Below are positions 1-6,162 of a stretch of 9,349 nt of DNA, piece by piece (position 1 is the stretch's first letter; each line of letters starts with the position of its first letter). The position numbers and the translations under genes are program-made. Origin of the DNA: JAQGMJ01 sp036271855 (GTDB lineage Bacteria > Pseudomonadota > Gammaproteobacteria > Burkholderiales > JAEUOS01); contig DATAZV010000464.1 in the NCBI GenBank assembly GCA_036271855.1, positions 1-9,349 on the forward strand. The letters are read 5' to 3'. The notes beneath the pieces are model-generated. The model was not told where the DNA came from. It made no database searches and saw only the letters and a list, made by a program, of their open reading frames with translations.

Positions 1-1196
1 CACATGGTGATCCAGGTGATCGGCATGTACTTGCGCAAGCCACCCATGTAGCGCATGTCCTGCTCGTGGTGCATGGCGATGATCACCGAGCCGGCGCCGA
101 GGAACAGCAGTGCCTTGAAGAACGCATGCGTCATCAGGTGATACACCGCACCGCTATACGCCGATACGCCCAGCGCCACGGTCATGTAGCCCAGCTGCGA
201 AAGCGTCGAATACGCGATCACCCGCTTGATGTCATTTTGGACTATGCCGATCAACCCGGTGAACAGTGCGGTGGTGGCGCCGATCACCATCACGAAGCTG
301 AGCGCGCTCTGCGACAGCTCGAAGATCGGCGACATGCGCGCCACCATGAAGATGCCGGCGGTGACCATGGTCGCGGCATGGATCAGCGCGGAAATCGGCG
401 TGGGGCCTTCCATCGAGTCCGGAAGCCACACATGCAGCGGCACCTGTGCCGACTTGCCCATGGCGCCGATGAACAGGCAGACGCACACCGCCGTCAGCAC
501 CGTGGGGTCGCCCGGGATGTTCGGGATGGTCGTTTCCGCCAGCTTGTGCAGCAAGGCATCGTTGCCGTAGAACACCTGGGCGTAGTCCAGGCTGCCGAAA
601 TAGGCCAGCACCAGGCCGATGCCGAGCAAAAAGCCGAAGTCGCCGACGCGGTTGACCAGAAAGGCCTTGAGGTTGGCGTAGACGGCCGTCGGCCGGGTGT
701 ACCAGAAGCCGATCAGCAGGTAGGACACCAGGCCCACCGCTTCCCAGCCGAAGAACAGTTGCAGGAAGTTGTTGCTCATCACCAGCATGAGCATGGAGAA
801 GGTGAACAGCGAGATGTACGAAAAGAATCGGTTGTAGCCGGGGTCGTCCGCCATGTAGCCGATGGTGTAGATGTGCACCATCAGCGAGACGAAGGTGACC
901 ACCAGCATCATGGTCACCGTCAAGTGGTCGATCAGGAAGCCGACGTTGAAGTTGACGCCGTCGGCGACAGTCCAGGTGTAGAGCGCGCCGTTGAACAACG
1001 GGCCGCTGGTCTCGAAAGCCTGCTGCGCGACTACGCAGGAGACGATGAAGGACACCAGCACACCCAGGATGGCGACAGAGTGCGAGGCAGTGCGGCCGAG
1101 AAAGGCGCCGCCGAACCTGGTGCCGAAAAAGCCGGCGATGATCGCGCCCGCGAGAGGCGCAAGCGCGACGACCAGCAGGAGCTGCGGAAGGGTCAT
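1..1196 (-). CDS. nuoL: NADH-quinone oxidoreductase subunit L, N-terminal part (partial)
   Basis: The gene is cut by the window edge: 398 codons plus two bases are visible of a family length near 610-680. It starts MTLPQLLLVVALAPLAGAII. NuoL is the distal antiporter-like proton-pumping subunit, homologous to MrpA/MrpD. Key residues are in place: Glu152 in FGWEAVGLVSY (E. coli Glu144), Asp186 in NRVGDFGFL (Asp178), Lys248 in GAMGKSAQVPLHVWLPD (Lys229), and His353, His357 and Lys361 in YHLMTHAFFKALLFL (Lys342 region). The SMEGPTPISALIHAATMVTA stretch (261-280) is diagnostic of the proton-antiporter family. The long lateral helix characteristic of NuoL lies in the missing half. Separation from NuoM and NuoN rests on this N-terminal sequence and on position directly after nuoK. 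GGGA in the end of nuoK, nine bases upstream, supports the start. Confidence 0.98.
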   Translation of the reverse strand, partial: MTLPQLLLVVALAPLAGAIIAGFFGTRFGGAFLGRTASHSVAILGVLVSFIVSCVVAQQAFETSGPLFNGALYTWTVADGVNFNVGFLIDHLTVTMMLVVTFVSLMVHIYTIGYMADDPGYNRFFSYISLFTFSMLMLVMSNNFLQLFFGWEAVGLVSYLLIGFWYTRPTAVYANLKAFLVNRVGDFGFLLGIGLVLAYFGSLDYAQVFYGNDALLHKLAETTIPNIPGDPTVLTAVCVCLFIGAMGKSAQVPLHVWLPDSMEGPTPISALIHAATMVTAGIFMVARMSPIFELSQSALSFVMVIGATTALFTGLIGIVQNDIKRVIAYSTLSQLGYMTVALGVSAYSGAVYHLMTHAFFKALLFLGAGSVIIAMHHEQDMRYMGGLRKYMPITWITM

Positions 1197-1202
1197 TTGT
1201 TC

Positions 1203-1517
1203 TTATCCCTTCAGGTTGTCGAGTTCTTCGACGTCCACGGTTTCAAGATTGCGGAACAACACCACCAGAATGGCCAAGCCGATGGCTGACTCGGCCGCCG
1301 CCACCGTGAGGATGAAAAACACGAACACCTGGCCGTCGGGGTCGCCCAGAAAGTGGGAGAAGCCGACGAAGTTCATGTTCACCGCCAGCAGCATCAGCTC
1401 GATGGCCATCAGCAGGATGATCAGGTTCTTGCGGTTCAAAAAAATGCCGACAATGCTGATGGCGAACAAAATCGCTCCCAGCACCAGCACGTGGGATTGG
1501 GTGATGGCGCCGATCAT
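1203..1517 (-). CDS. nuoK: NADH-quinone oxidoreductase subunit K (membrane subunit, MrpC-like)
   Basis: Complete, 104 residues, close to the usual 100-102. NuoK is a three-helix inner-membrane subunit related to MrpC and part of the proton-translocating chain between NuoJ and NuoN. The two membrane glutamates needed for coupling are present: Glu40 in LLMAIELMLLAVN and Glu76 in VAAAESAIGLAILV, corresponding to Glu36 and Glu72 of E. coli. The loop SHFLGDPDGQVFVFF joins helices 2 and 3. The start has a perfect AAGGAGG site and overlaps the nuoJ stop (ATGA). The gene ends in TAA, six bases before nuoL, and its last codons (AAG GGA) probably serve as the nuoL ribosome site. Confidence 0.99.
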   Translation of the reverse strand: MIGAITQSHVLVLGAILFAISIVGIFLNRKNLIILLMAIELMLLAVNMNFVGFSHFLGDPDGQVFVFFILTVAAAESAIGLAILVVLFRNLETVDVEELDNLKG

Positions 1518-2176
1518 TTGCCCGCCTCCTTGGGCGCAGGCGCCGGGGCTGGCGCCGCCGGTGCCGGCACTTCCCTGGCCACCGAGGCCATCTTGACGAT
1601 GCGCAGGCGGTCGCCGCTTTTCACCAGTACTTGGCGCGACGGGTCCTGGGCCTTGCTTTCCTTGCGCCCGCGCAGCGTCAGGGCCAGGGCGGCGACGATG
1701 GCCACCAGCAGGATGATCGCCGCTACCTCGAAGGGGAACAGGTAGTCGGTATAGATCAGGCGCCCGAGTTCCTTGACGTTGCTGTAGTTGGGCTGGTTGA
1801 ACGGCGCGCCGGCCGGCGAAGTAGCATCAAAGCGCGGGCTCAGCAGGACGAAGGCCATCTCGGCCAACATGGCGCCGCCGACCAGAAAACCGAACTTGGA
1901 ATTTTTCCAGAAGCCCTCGCGCAGCTTGTCGAGGTTGATGTCCATCATCATCACCACGAACAGGAACAGCACCATCACCGCGCCGACATAGACCAGCACC
2001 AGCGCGATGGCCAGGAACTCTGCCTTGAGCAGCATCCAGATGGCGGCGGCGTTGAAAAACGACAGCACCAGCCAGAGCGCGGCGTGCACCGGGTTGCGCG
2101 CGGTGATCACGCCGAAGGCGGCGAACACCAGCACCGCCGCGAAGACGTAAAACAGGATTGAGGAGATCTGCATCAT
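1514..2176 (-). CDS. nuoJ: NADH-quinone oxidoreductase subunit J (membrane subunit)
   Basis: Complete, 220 residues. NuoJ is an inner-membrane subunit between NuoH and NuoK/NuoA. Five hydrophobic helices are visible at roughly 5-23, 30-50, 54-78, 96-113 and 148-168. The third, LVYVGAVMVLFLFVVMMMD, is the conserved helix that contains the pi-bulge important for coupling in complex I structures. After helix 5 there is a soluble tail of about 50 residues (171-220), first basic and then Ala/Pro-rich (204-215), ending KEAGK. Family tails vary, and this part is the least conserved. The start is one of two adjacent ATGs (2176 or 2173). No clear Shine-Dalgarno lies in the 9 bases after the nuoI stop, so translation probably depends on nuoI. 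The stop overlaps the nuoK start by four bases (ATGA). Confidence 0.98.
   Translation of the reverse strand: MMQISSILFYVFAAVLVFAAFGVITARNPVHAALWLVLSFFNAAAIWMLLKAEFLAIALVLVYVGAVMVLFLFVVMMMDINLDKLREGFWKNSKFGFLVGGAMLAEMAFVLLSPRFDATSPAGAPFNQPNYSNVKELGRLIYTDYLFPFEVAAIILLVAIVAALALTLRGRKESKAQDPSRQVLVKSGDRLRIVKMASVAREVPAPAAPAPAPAPKEAGK
1525..1531 (-). promoter_or_regulatory. nuoK ribosome binding site (strong)
   Basis: The transcribed strand reads AAGGAGG, a perfect anti-16S match, seven bases before the nuoK ATG. It lies inside the codons of the NuoJ tail (Lys-Glu-Ala). It is the strongest ribosome site in the window and fixes the nuoK start despite the overlap with nuoJ. Confidence 0.85.
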
Positions 2177-2185
2177 TTATGGTTT

Positions 2186-2689
2186 TTAGCGGTAGGCGGC
2201 GTCCGCGGCACGGGCGGCGGCGATGTCTTTCTCGTAGCGGTCGCCCACCGCCAGCAGCATGTCCTTGGTGTAGTACAAGTCGCCGCGCTTTTCACCGTGA
2301 TATTCCAGCACATGGGTTTCGACGATCGAGTCGACCGGGCAGGACTCCTCGCAAAAGCCGCAGAAGATGCACTTGGTCAGGTCGATGTCGTAACGGGTGG
2401 TGCGGCGCGAGCCGTCGTCACGCACTTCTGACTCGATGGTAATCGCCAGCGCCGGGCATACCGCCTCGCACAGCTTGCAGGCGATGCAGCGTTCTTCACC
2501 ATTGGGGTAACGGCGCAGCGCGTGCAGTCCGCGAAAGCGCGGCGACTGCGGCGTCTTTTCTTCCGGAAACTGCACGGTGATCTTGCGGGCGAACACATAG
2601 CGCCCGGTCAGGGCGAGGCCCTTGAACAGTTCCTTCAACAGCAGGCTGTTGAGGAAATCCTTGACGGTGGCGGTGGGAGACATGGACAT
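2186..2689 (-). CDS. nuoI: NADH-quinone oxidoreductase subunit I (8Fe ferredoxin, N6a/N6b)
   Basis: Complete, 167 residues. NuoI (23-kDa/TYKY subunit) carries two [4Fe-4S] clusters, N6a and N6b, passing electrons from NuoG to NuoB. Both ferredoxin motifs are intact: Cys68, Cys71, Cys74 and Cys78 in ERCIACKLCEAVCPA, and Cys107, Cys110, Cys113 and Cys117 in TKCIFCGFCEESCPVD. Residues 10-40 form the amphipathic N-terminal helices that rest on the membrane arm (KDFLNSLLLKELFKGLALTG). The C-terminal ELYYTKDMLL-type segment is present as DLYYTKDMLL. Two ATGs lie two codons apart (2689 and 2683). The first has a modest GGAAA eight bases upstream and is used here, but either would give essentially the same protein. 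It is separated from nuoH by 15 bases and from nuoJ by 9. Confidence 0.99.
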   Translation of the reverse strand: MSMSPTATVKDFLNSLLLKELFKGLALTGRYVFARKITVQFPEEKTPQSPRFRGLHALRRYPNGEERCIACKLCEAVCPALAITIESEVRDDGSRRTTRYDIDLTKCIFCGFCEESCPVDSIVETHVLEYHGEKRGDLYYTKDMLLAVGDRYEKDIAAARAADAAYR

Positions 2690-2704
2690 GATGGGTTTCC
2701 GGCT

Positions 2705-3811
2705 CTAGTTCCAGATGCTCCAGGGCGACACCACCCACAGGCCGATCACGGCCAGCCAGACGATGGTGAGGGGGATGAATACTTTCCAGCCCAGACGCAT
2801 GATCTGGTCGTAGCGGTAGCGCGGGAAGCTGGCGCGGATCCAGATGAAGAAGGAGAGCACGCAGAAGGCCTTGCCGATCAGCCAGATCCAGCCGGGGATG
2901 AAGGAAAGAATCTTGAACGGCGCATCCCAGCCGCCGAGGAAGAACACCGCGGTCAGCATGGAGATCAAAATCATGTTGGCGTATTCGGCCAGGAAGAACA
3001 GCGCGAAGGCCATGCCCGAGTACTCGACCATGTGGCCGGCGACAATCTCGGACTCACCCTCGACGACGTCGAAGGGGTGGCGGTTGGTCTCGGCCACGCC
3101 GGAGACCACGTAGATCACGAAAACCGGCAGCAGCGGCAGCCAGTTCCAGGACAGGAAGTTGAACCCCTTGTCGGCGAACATGCCCTTGGTCTGGCCCAGC
3201 ACGATGTCCGTCATGTTCAGGCTGCCCGACACCAGCAGCACGATCAGCAGCGAAAAGCCCATCGCCAACTCGTAGGACACCATCTGCGCGGAAGCGCGCA
3301 GCGCGCCGATGAATGCGTACTTCGAGTTGGAGGCCCAGCCCGCGATGATGATGCCGTATACCTCAAGCGAGGTAATCGCCATCACGAACAGCAGGCCGGC
3401 GTTGACGTTGGCCAGCACCGCTTCGGGGCCGAAGGGCATCACCGCCCAGGCCGCCATCGCCGGCATGATCACCATGATCGGCGCGAGAATGAACAAGCCC
3501 TGGTTTGCGCCGGTGGGCACCAGCACTTCCTTGAGCAGCAGCTTCAGGCCATCGGCAATCGGCTGGAACAGCCCCAGCGGGCCGACGCGATTCGGGCCGA
3601 TACGCACCTGCATCCAGCCGATCAGCTTGCGCTCCCACAGCGTGGTGTAGGCGACGCAGCCCATCAGCGGCGCGACGATGCAGACGATCAGGATCAGGTA
3701 CACCACCAGGTGAGTGAGCGGATCCCAGACCGTGGCGCCGAAAGTCGCCATGCCCCATGCATCAAACGGCTTGCAAAGCAACGAAGCGGAGCAGAAAGTC
3801 TGGTTGGCCAT
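2705..3811 (-). CDS. nuoH: NADH-quinone oxidoreductase subunit H (membrane anchor at the quinone site)
   Basis: Complete, 368 residues from the first ATG. NuoH is the inner-membrane subunit that links the peripheral and membrane arms and lines the quinone tunnel. About eight hydrophobic helices are visible. Family signatures are WERKLIGWMQVRIGPNRVGP (59-78), GWASNSKYAFIGALRASAQM (158-177) with YELAMG, the acidic loop ETNRHPFDVVEGESEIVAGH (241-260), and RASFPRYRYDQ (326-336). The charged loop residues linked to quinone-coupled proton transfer are present. The start is uncertain: the ATG at 3811 overlaps the nuoG stop and has GGTGGAG upstream, but gives about 20 extra residues (MANQTFCSASLLCKPFDAWG) before the first helix. 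An ATG at 3751 gives a 348-residue protein, also normal for the family. The end is TAG, 15 bases before nuoI. Confidence 0.98.
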   Translation of the reverse strand: MANQTFCSASLLCKPFDAWGMATFGATVWDPLTHLVVYLILIVCIVAPLMGCVAYTTLWERKLIGWMQVRIGPNRVGPLGLFQPIADGLKLLLKEVLVPTGANQGLFILAPIMVIMPAMAAWAVMPFGPEAVLANVNAGLLFVMAITSLEVYGIIIAGWASNSKYAFIGALRASAQMVSYELAMGFSLLIVLLVSGSLNMTDIVLGQTKGMFADKGFNFLSWNWLPLLPVFVIYVVSGVAETNRHPFDVVEGESEIVAGHMVEYSGMAFALFFLAEYANMILISMLTAVFFLGGWDAPFKILSFIPGWIWLIGKAFCVLSFFIWIRASFPRYRYDQIMRLGWKVFIPLTIVWLAVIGLWVVSPWSIWN

Positions 3812-6123
3812 CAGGCGCGCTCCACCGAAAGAACGCCGGCCAGCGGCCCGGCGTTGAGAGTGGAGGGATGCGCCCCGGCCACGCGCACGCAGCCGGCCGG
3901 CAGGCGGTCATCGCGGCCGGCGGCCAGGGTCAGGTCCCCTGTCCCGTTGCGCAGCTTGACCTGCCCGCCTTCGGCAACGCCGAGTTTTTGCAGCTCGCTG
4001 CCATGCAGCCAGGCACGCGGCGCCTTGGCGTCCGCCGTGGTTTGGAGCGCCTCGGCGCGGCGCACCAGGGCGTCGGCGAAGTAGATCGGCACGTCGGCGA
4101 TGCGCTGGTAACCGGCGCCGGGCGCCGCCACCTTTTGCACCGACACTTGCGTATGGTTGTTCAGCTTCGCCGCGATATCGGCCGGCAGGCATTCGGCGCG
4201 CACGGCTTCCGGCGTGTCCTGCTCGAAGCCGGTCAGGCTCAGCAGGTTGCCCAGCACACGCAGCACCTTCCACGCCGGGCGGGTGTCGCCCAGGGGCCGC
4301 ACCACGCCATTGAAACTTTGCGCACGGCCTTCGGTGTTGATGAAGGTACCGGCGGTTTCGGTGAAGGGCGCGATCGGCAGCAGCACATCGGCCACGTCCA
4401 GCGAATGCTTGAAGGGCGACATGACGACGACCATCTCGGCATCAGCCAGCGCCTTCAGCGCCTGCGCGGGATAAGCGGTGTCCAGCGCAGGTTCCGCGTG
4501 TACAAGCACATAGGCCTTGAGCGGCTGCTCGAACATCTGGCGGGCATTCTTGCCGCCCTCGCCCGGCAGGTTGCGGGCGATATGGCCGCCGACGCTGTTG
4601 GCCGCCTCGCCGAGAAAGCCGATGCGAATCTTCGCGTCCGCCTTCAGTTCGCTCAAGTGATGCGCGATTGCCTGCACACGCGCATGGATTTGCGCGGCAT
4701 CGGCCGATTGCGCCGCCAGGTTGCCGATCCACAGTGCGACGTTGTTGCCACTTTTCAGGCTGGCGGCGATCGCTTTGGCGGCATCGTCGGCCGCGCCGTC
4801 GTCCAATGAGGCCAGCACGCCGTCGAGCGCGGCGCAGATCTGCGACGGCGCCACGACCAGCTTGTTCTTCACGTTCATCAGCCAGTCGTCGTCCACCGCG
4901 TGGATCATGCTGACCTGGGTCAGTTTTTTCTTCGACAACTGCCGCACTCGCTGGGCGATCAGCGGATGATCCTTGCGCAGAAAGGATCCAATCACCAGCA
5001 CGCGGTCGAGTTGCCCGATCTCCGCCACCGGCATGCCCAGCCAGGGGGCGCCGTCCATCGCACGATCGCCGGAGAAGTCGCTCTGGCGCAGACGGTGGTC
5101 GATATTTTCCGAGCCCAGGGCGCGCGTCAGGTGCTGCGCCAGGTGCATTTCTTCCAGCGTGGCATGCGGCGACACCAGCGTGCCGATGTTCGCGGCACCG
5201 TGTTTGGCCTTGATGTCGGCCAAGCCGTGGGCGACGAATTCCAGCGCCGTCTGCCAGTCCACGGTCTTCCACTCGCCGCCCTGCTTGACCATCGGCGCGG
5301 TCAGGCGCTGGTCCGAATTCAAGGCCTCGTAGGAGAAGCGGTCCTTATCCGAAATCCAGCATTCGTTGACATCGTCGTTTTCCAGCGGGACGACGCGCAT
5401 CACCTTGTTGTTCTTCACCTGCACCACCAGGTTGGCGCCGAGCGAGTCGTGCGGGCTGACGCTCTTGCGGCGCGACAATTCCCAGGTGCGGGCGGAATAG
5501 CGGAAAGGCTTGCTGGTCAAGGCGCCGACCGGGCAGATGTCGATCATGTTGCCCGACAGTTCCGAATCGACCGTCTTGCCGACGAAGGAGGTGATCTCCG
5601 AATGCTCGCCGCGGCCCAGCATGCCCAGTTCCATCACGCCGGCGATTTCTTGGCCGAAGCGCACGCAGCGGGTGCAGTGGATGCAGCGGGTCATCTCTTC
5701 CATCGAGATCAGCGGGCCGACGTTCTTGTGGAACACCACGCGCTTTTCTTCCTGGTAGCGCGAGCCGGAACCGCCGTAACCCACCGCCAGGTCCTGCAGC
5801 TGGCATTCGCCGCCCTGGTCGCAGATCGGGCAATCCAGCGGATGGTTGATCAGCAGAAATTCCATCACCCCGGCCTGCGCCTTTTTGGCGGCATCCGAAG
5901 CGGTAAACACCTTCATGCCGGCCGTCACCGGCGTGGCGCAGGCGGGCAGCGGCTTTGGCGCCTTCTCGACCTGCACCAGGCACATGCGGCAGTTGGCCGC
6001 GATGGACAGCTTCTTGTGATAACAGAAGTGCGGCACGTACAGGCCGAGCTTGTTGGCAGCGTCCATCACCATGCTGCCTTCGAGCACTTCGACCTTCTTG
6101 CCGTCGATTTCCAGTTCAACCAT
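3811..6123 (-). CDS. nuoG: NADH-quinone oxidoreductase subunit G (75-kDa Fe-S subunit)
   Basis: Complete, 770 residues, shorter than the E. coli form of about 900. NuoG carries electrons from NuoF towards NuoI. Its N-terminal ferredoxin-like region is intact. The [2Fe-2S] N1b ligands are Cys34, Cys45, Cys48 and Cys62. The [4Fe-4S] N5 ligands are His94, Cys98, Cys101 and Cys107. The [4Fe-4S] N4 ligands are Cys147, Cys150, Cys153 and Cys197. From about residue 215 it becomes a molybdopterin-oxidoreductase-like domain that holds no molybdenum in complex I, with the typical LDVADVLLPIAPFTETAGTF stretch at 575-594. The optional N7 cluster is absent: the four positions that are cysteine in E. coli are Ser223, Asp226, Ala230 and Ser258 here. 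The start is set by a GGGAAGGA site seven bases upstream and by the family-typical beginning MVELEIDGKKVEV. The stop overlaps the nuoH start by one base (TGATG). Confidence 0.99.
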   Translation of the reverse strand: MVELEIDGKKVEVLEGSMVMDAANKLGLYVPHFCYHKKLSIAANCRMCLVQVEKAPKPLPACATPVTAGMKVFTASDAAKKAQAGVMEFLLINHPLDCPICDQGGECQLQDLAVGYGGSGSRYQEEKRVVFHKNVGPLISMEEMTRCIHCTRCVRFGQEIAGVMELGMLGRGEHSEITSFVGKTVDSELSGNMIDICPVGALTSKPFRYSARTWELSRRKSVSPHDSLGANLVVQVKNNKVMRVVPLENDDVNECWISDKDRFSYEALNSDQRLTAPMVKQGGEWKTVDWQTALEFVAHGLADIKAKHGAANIGTLVSPHATLEEMHLAQHLTRALGSENIDHRLRQSDFSGDRAMDGAPWLGMPVAEIGQLDRVLVIGSFLRKDHPLIAQRVRQLSKKKLTQVSMIHAVDDDWLMNVKNKLVVAPSQICAALDGVLASLDDGAADDAAKAIAASLKSGNNVALWIGNLAAQSADAAQIHARVQAIAHHLSELKADAKIRIGFLGEAANSVGGHIARNLPGEGGKNARQMFEQPLKAYVLVHAEPALDTAYPAQALKALADAEMVVVMSPFKHSLDVADVLLPIAPFTETAGTFINTEGRAQSFNGVVRPLGDTRPAWKVLRVLGNLLSLTGFEQDTPEAVRAECLPADIAAKLNNHTQVSVQKVAAPGAGYQRIADVPIYFADALVRRAEALQTTADAKAPRAWLHGSELQKLGVAEGGQVKLRNGTGDLTLAAGRDDRLPAGCVRVAGAHPSTLNAGPLAGVLSVERA
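3820..3826 (-). promoter_or_regulatory. ribosome binding site supporting the upstream nuoH start
   Basis: The transcribed strand reads GGTGGAG eight bases before the ATG at 3811, inside the end of nuoG. It favours the first nuoH ATG over the one 20 codons later, which has only a GGGG run almost touching it. Confidence 0.6.
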
Positions 6124-6162
6124 TTAGGATTCCTTCCCCGCTTTTTTCTGCCGACCGGCCAT
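6124..6162 (-). other. 12-codon mini-ORF filling the nuoF-nuoG gap
   Basis: An ATG overlaps the nuoF stop (TGATG) and opens a reading frame for the peptide MAGRQKKAGKES, which ends in a TAA touching the nuoG ATG (TAAATG). It is in the same frame as nuoG and contains the nuoG Shine-Dalgarno site. The arrangement is seen directly. Whether the peptide is made is unknown, and the ATG has no strong ribosome site of its own. It may be a coupling device, the relic of a longer NuoG N-terminus, or chance. Confidence 0.3.
6131..6138 (-). promoter_or_regulatory. nuoG ribosome binding site
   Basis: The transcribed strand reads GGGAAGGA seven bases before the nuoG ATG. This is a good Shine-Dalgarno match at good spacing. 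It fixes the nuoG start at 6123 and makes an in-frame extension upstream unlikely. Confidence 0.75.

Noticed and set aside
66..1289. Plus-strand ORF of 407 codons opposite nuoL and nuoK
   Set aside because: It is the antisense of two clearly identified membrane proteins. Its very high His/Asp/Gln/Arg content is a typical artefact of reading hydrophobic codons backwards.
1532..1567. Short repeat-like GC-rich tract near the end of nuoJ
   Set aside because: It is the coding sequence for the Ala/Pro tail of NuoJ, a codon-level low-complexity repeat. It is not a mobile element or an RNA structure I can support.
2522..4084. Plus-strand ORF of 520 codons opposite nuoI, nuoH and nuoG
   Set aside because: It crosses three established genes, has the composition of a reverse-strand reading of GC-rich DNA, and shows no domain or ribosome site.
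3757..4809. Plus-strand ORF of 350 codons opposite the C-terminal half of nuoG
   Set aside because: It is an antisense shadow with Arg/Gln/His-rich sequence and no recognisable fold or motif.
4442..5272. Minus-strand ORF of 276 codons inside nuoG in another frame
   Set aside because: It is out of frame with nuoG, whose own frame is conserved throughout. The translation is Arg/Gly/Ala-rich with no motif. There is no sign of a frameshift in nuoG.
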